Assembly (NCBI RefSeq): GCF_030816485.1
Contig: NZ_JAUSYC010000001.1
Span: 992,001 to 1,056,000, forward strand
DNA: 64,000 nucleotides
From: Arthrobacter sp. B1I2
GTDB taxonomy: Bacteria > Actinomycetota > Actinomycetes > Actinomycetales > Micrococcaceae
Reading direction: 5' to 3'
Position numbers and translations under genes: made by a program. Of this stretch, positions 61,147 through 64,000 are shown one piece after another. Positions within the stretch are counted from its first letter, which is position 1, and every line of letters begins with the position of its first letter. The notes beneath the pieces are model-generated. The model searched no databases, was not told the DNA's origin, and saw nothing but the letters and a program-made list of their open reading frames with translations.

Positions 61147-61614
61147 CAATCGGTTCCCTCAAAACTTGAAATGCCTGCATTGCCTGCAGCCCAAGTCCGG
61201 AACCAGGGTGCTGGCCCCACTTAATCCACAGGGTTATGCACAGTCCGTGGATAATCGGCTACTGGGACACTCTAGGGGATGAAAAGCCTAGAAGATAGCT
61301 GGCTATCCGGCTGTGGATAATTACATGGTTGTGGTTCTCCAAACGTCCCTGTGAGCCACTTCATCCACAGGCTGTTGGGGATAGTTAGACACAGCTGGGG
61401 ACAGGCGGCAGGGGCGCTTCCGGTTTGACTAAGGACCGCGAATTGCCCTAACGTTGTGAAGTCCTTTGTGTCCGCTTTTTGGCCCCATCTGAACTCTCCA
61501 GACGCAGTGCGTGTGGTCAGCCGGGGGAAGCGTGCATATACAAAACTTAGCGTCGGCCAGTTCTTCCCCATACTGATCGGGTGGGCGCACCTTTGATCCA
61601 CTGGAGTAACTAAC
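61147..61614. promoter_or_regulatory. dnaA-rpmH divergent promoter region with DnaA boxes
   Basis: A 468-base gap. One perfect box TGTGGATAA at 61312-61320; near-boxes TTATGCACA (61234-61242), CGTGGATAA (61246-61254) and TCATCCACA (near 61361). It carries promoters for dnaA (minus) and rpmH (plus). The boxes fit DnaA autoregulation. Confidence 0.75.
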
Positions 61615-61752
61615 GTGAGCAAGCGGACTTTTCAGCCGAATAACCGCCGTCGAGCCAAGAAGCACGGCTTCCGCCTTCGTATGCGTACCCGTGCCGGCCG
61701 TGCCATCCTGGCAGCCCGTCGTGGCAAGGGCCGCACCGAACTGTCGGCCTAA
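61615..61752 (+). CDS. rpmH: 50S ribosomal protein L34
   Basis: A 45-residue ribosomal protein, the typical length: [19 protein letters not shown] with the conserved basic tail ending [11 protein letters not shown]. The GTG start at 61615 has GGAG upstream. Its place between dnaA and rnpA is universal in bacteria. Confidence 0.97.
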   Translation: MSKRTFQPNNRRRAKKHGFRLRMRTRAGRAILAARRGKGRTELSA

Positions 61753-61792
61753 ATAACTGGCTTGTCGGTAGACATCCCTTTGCGAGTTTAAG

Positions 61793-62203
61793 GTGCTGGC
61801 CACCCGCAACCGCCTGAGGACCTCAACCGATTTTTCAACAACTGTACGTTCCGGTGTCCGCAATGGGCGCCGGAACGTAGTGTTATATGCGGCAGCTATC
61901 GATGCCGACGAACCCAGCCGGATCGGGTTCATTGTTTCCAAGAGTGTAGGGAACGCTGTGGTCAGGAACCTCGTTAAGAGGAGACTGAGAGAAGCAGGTG
62001 CTGCATCGTTGCGTGAGCACGGTACGGGACTCGCTATCGTGGTGCGGGCGCTTCCTGCGTCCGCTTCCGCCAGCTGGGACCAGCTGCTGTCGGACTACAA
62101 CGCTGCACTGGAATCTACGGTGAACCGGCTGGCTGGCCGCCCTCCACGGGCTGCCGCGAAAGGTTCAGCCGGTACAACACAGGAGGGGACAACGCGTGTC
62201 TAA
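61793..62203 (+). CDS. rnpA: ribonuclease P protein component
   Basis: A 136-residue RNase P protein. The RNR motif is KSVGNAVVRNLVKRRLRE, and the N-terminus MLATRNRLRTSTDF is standard. It assists the catalytic RNA in 5' tRNA processing. GTG start; 40 bases after rpmH. Its end overlaps yidD by 8 bases. Confidence 0.94.
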   Translation: MLATRNRLRTSTDFSTTVRSGVRNGRRNVVLYAAAIDADEPSRIGFIVSKSVGNAVVRNLVKRRLREAGAASLREHGTGLAIVVRALPASASASWDQLLSDYNAALESTVNRLAGRPPRAAAKGSAGTTQEGTTRV

Positions 62204-62588
62204 CGCCACCGCCGTCGTCGCCCGTTTCCGTGAGGTGCCTGCCGCCGTCGGGAAGTTCCTCTGGAACCTGCCCCGGAACGTCCTCATTCTTCTGCTGATG
62301 GCCTATCGCAAGGTGGTTTCGCCCTTGTACGGGCCGGTCTGCAGATTCTTCCCTTCATGCTCGGCCTATGCCCTTGAAGCGGTCACCGTCCATGGCGCCG
62401 TCAAGGGAAGCTGGCTCGCAGTCCGGCGCCTTGGCCACTGCCATCCATGGAACGCCGGCGGAGTGGACCACGTCCCCGCCGGTCACAGGGAATGGCCCGC
62501 AGGCCAGACCCCCACAATTGTTGTGCTGAACAATCCGGACACGTACCTGGTTGCTCGGACTGATGAAGAAGGCCGCAGTGCGGCCTGA
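62196..62588 (+). CDS. yidD: membrane protein insertion efficiency factor YidD
   Basis: A 130-residue YidD family protein. The signature YRKVVSPLYGPVCRFFPSCSAYA is followed by LGHCHPWNAGGVDHVP. The membrane-associated helix at the N-terminus is longer than in E. coli. GTG start overlapping rnpA. It assists YidC-dependent insertion; the C-terminal 45 residues are less conserved. Confidence 0.9.
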   Translation: MSNATAVVARFREVPAAVGKFLWNLPRNVLILLLMAYRKVVSPLYGPVCRFFPSCSAYALEAVTVHGAVKGSWLAVRRLGHCHPWNAGGVDHVPAGHREWPAGQTPTIVVLNNPDTYLVARTDEEGRSAA

Positions 62589-62603
62589 CGAATAGGGATA
62601 AGT

Positions 62604-63569
62604 ATGGACTTCTTTGAAACAATCATGTTTCCGTTCAAGTGGCTTGTGTCCGTCATCATGGTGGGCTTCCATGAAGGCTTGAGCGCAATCGGCCTGCCGG
62701 AAGCGTCGGGCTGGACGTGGACGTTGTCCATCATCGGTCTGGTGCTGGTGATCCGCGCCGCCCTGATCCCGGTATTCGTCAAGCAGATCAAGGCGCAGCG
62801 CGGTATGCAGCTGCTCCAACCTGACCTGAAGAAACTGCAGGACAAGTACAAGGGCAAGACCGACCAGCTGTCCCGCCAGGCAATGGCGCAGGAACAGATG
62901 GCCATGTACAAGAAGCACGGAACCAACCCGTTCTCCGCGTGCCTGCCCATGCTGATCCAGATGCCCTTCTTTTTCGCCCTGTTCCAGGTTCTTTCCGGCA
63001 TCAGTTCCGCCAAGACGCAGGGCAAAGGCATCGGTGCCATGAGCCAGGAACAGGTGGTGCAGTTCGATGAGTCCAGCATTTTCGGGGCTCCGCTGTCTGC
63101 CGCCCTGCTGCACGGCGGTGCCACCAACGTAGCCGTGGTGGTCCTGAGCATCGTGATGATCATCGCCATGACGGCCTCGCAGTTCATCACCCAGAAGCAG
63201 ATCATGGCCAAGAACATGTCTGAAGAGGCCATGGCAAGCCCGTTCATGCGCCAGCAGAAAATGATGCTGTACATCCTGCCCATCGTCTTCGGTGTGGGCG
63301 GCATCAACTTCCCCATCGGTGTCCTCATCTACTGGACCACCACCAACCTTTGGACCATGGGCCAGCAGTTCTTCGTCATTCGCCGCATGCCGACGCCGGG
63401 ATCCCCCGCAGCAAAGGCCCTCGCCGAACGTCGCGCCGCCAAGGGCCTGCCCGCCCTGTCTGTGCTGACCGGCAAGCGGGATGAAGCAGCCGATGCCGCC
63501 GCGGCTGCCGCAGTTGAGATCAAGGGACAGCGCGTTCAGCCCCAGCGTAAGAACAGGAAGAAGAAGTAA
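62604..63569 (+). CDS. yidC: membrane protein insertase YidC
   Basis: A 321-residue Oxa1-type insertase of the Gram-positive sort, without the large periplasmic domain. Five helices are expected: near 10-30, 31-55 (WTWTLSIIGLVLVIRAALIP), 110-130 (LPMLIQMPFFFALF), 170-190 and 220-245. The conserved Arg in VIRAALIP lies in the hydrophilic groove. A basic tail (RVQPQRKNRKKK) probably contacts ribosomes. It overlaps the R3H protein gene by one base. Confidence 0.94.
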   Translation: MDFFETIMFPFKWLVSVIMVGFHEGLSAIGLPEASGWTWTLSIIGLVLVIRAALIPVFVKQIKAQRGMQLLQPDLKKLQDKYKGKTDQLSRQAMAQEQMAMYKKHGTNPFSACLPMLIQMPFFFALFQVLSGISSAKTQGKGIGAMSQEQVVQFDESSIFGAPLSAALLHGGATNVAVVVLSIVMIIAMTASQFITQKQIMAKNMSEEAMASPFMRQQKMMLYILPIVFGVGGINFPIGVLIYWTTTNLWTMGQQFFVIRRMPTPGSPAAKALAERRAAKGLPALSVLTGKRDEAADAAAAAAVEIKGQRVQPQRKNRKKK

Positions 63570-64000
63570 TGTCAGCCGAGAGCACCGAGCACGCCTTCTC
63601 TGAAGAGATCGAAGATCAGGACGAGTCCGTGAACCAGGATGCTTCGTCCGCCAAGGGTTCGGCTGTCAGCCGCCTCGAGGAAGAGGGGGACGTGGCTGCG
63701 GACTACCTGGAGGAACTGCTGGACATCGCCGATATCGACGGCGACATCGACATTGAGGTCCGTAACGGCCGGACGTACATCTCCATCGTGGCCGAAGAGG
63801 AATCCGAAGGGCTGGAAGGCCTGGTGGGCGAAGACGGCGAGGTCCTTGAAGCCCTCCAGGAGCTCACCAGGCTGGCCGTCCTGTCCGCCACCGAAAACCG
63901 TTCCCGGCTTGTCCTGGACATCAACGGCTACCGCCAGGAACGCACCGGGCATCTGCAGAAGATCGCCGAGGATGCCGCAGCTTCCGTGAAGGAAACCGGC
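63569..64000 (+). CDS. khpB: Jag/KhpB-type KH-R3H RNA-binding protein (3' truncated by window edge)
   Basis: The visible 144 residues begin MSAESTEHAFSEEIEDQ, a long acidic N-terminus, followed by a KH-type fold with the GxxG-like loop LVGEDGEVLEALQEL and the start of the R3H part (LVLDINGYRQER). The C-terminal R3H motif lies outside the window. KhpB binds RNA with KhpA and influences cell division. ATG 63569 overlaps the yidC stop by one base, the normal operon order. Confidence 0.88.
   Translation, partial: MSAESTEHAFSEEIEDQDESVNQDASSAKGSAVSRLEEEGDVAADYLEELLDIADIDGDIDIEVRNGRTYISIVAEEESEGLEGLVGEDGEVLEALQELTRLAVLSATENRSRLVLDINGYRQERTGHLQKIAEDAAASVKETG

Overview
This window is a high-GC actinobacterial chromosome segment that reads as Arthrobacter/Pseudarthrobacter (Micrococcaceae). 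Two blocks support that. The first is the origin-proximal order jag-yidC-yidD-rnpA-rpmH / dnaA-oriC-dnaN-gnd-recF-dciA-gyrB-gyrA-DUF3566 with tRNA-Ile, tRNA-Ala and a DLW-39 gene. The second is the actinobacterial growth-control operon fhaA-fhaB-pstP-rodA/ftsW-pbpA-pknA-pknB, with sortase E, pabA, crgA, rhomboid and cyclophilin genes beside it. No rRNA, CRISPR array, transposase or prophage was seen.

Layout. 1-10.3 kb: a truncated Gfo/Idh/MocA oxidoreductase, a diguanylate cyclase, two overlapping CNNM/CorC-type genes, rsgA, a hydrolase, then an agmatine deiminase-amidase pair. 10.3-20.6 kb: a small secreted protein, a broken small membrane gene, a pentapeptide-repeat protein, an alditol oxidase-like flavoenzyme, and a stress-type island (Vms1/Rv2629-type eRF1-like protein, hydrophilic small proteins, MarR regulator, LEA-like and DUF1469/DUF3618 envelope proteins). 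20.6-30.3 kb: small accessory genes, a putrescine-oxidase-like amine oxidase with a divergent TetR, a TetR/SDR/SDR/monooxygenase block, and a galactarate/talarate dehydratase with its GntR regulator. 30.3-43.1 kb: tRNA-Leu and the cell-wall/Ser-Thr kinase operon with its flanks. 43.1-49.3 kb: a DnaA-box-rich stretch, rhomboid, cyclophilin, a LEA-like protein, a glycosyltransferase, EamA transporter and tRNAs. 49.4-64.0 kb: the origin region, with oriC between dnaN and dnaA.

How parts work together. A perfect palindrome built from TAAATGAATG half-sites occurs both at the agmatine deiminase-amidase promoter and between the amine oxidase and its TetR. The three enzymes fit consecutive steps agmatine -> N-carbamoylputrescine -> putrescine -> 4-aminobutanal, so this looks like one split regulon. 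A second shared palindrome, TAAGCATGCTTA and variants, links marR, the LEA-like operon, a general-stress flavin protein and perhaps the secreted-protein gene. The FHA/PstP/RodA/PbpA/PknA/PknB genes overlap by 4 bases at most junctions and form one growth-control operon.

Quality caveat. gyrA, gyrB and two small genes are each interrupted by what looks like exactly one extra base in a short G or C run. Removing it restores a full-length protein in all four cases. Sequencing or assembly error is the likeliest cause, so other reading frames in this sequence should be treated with that in mind.
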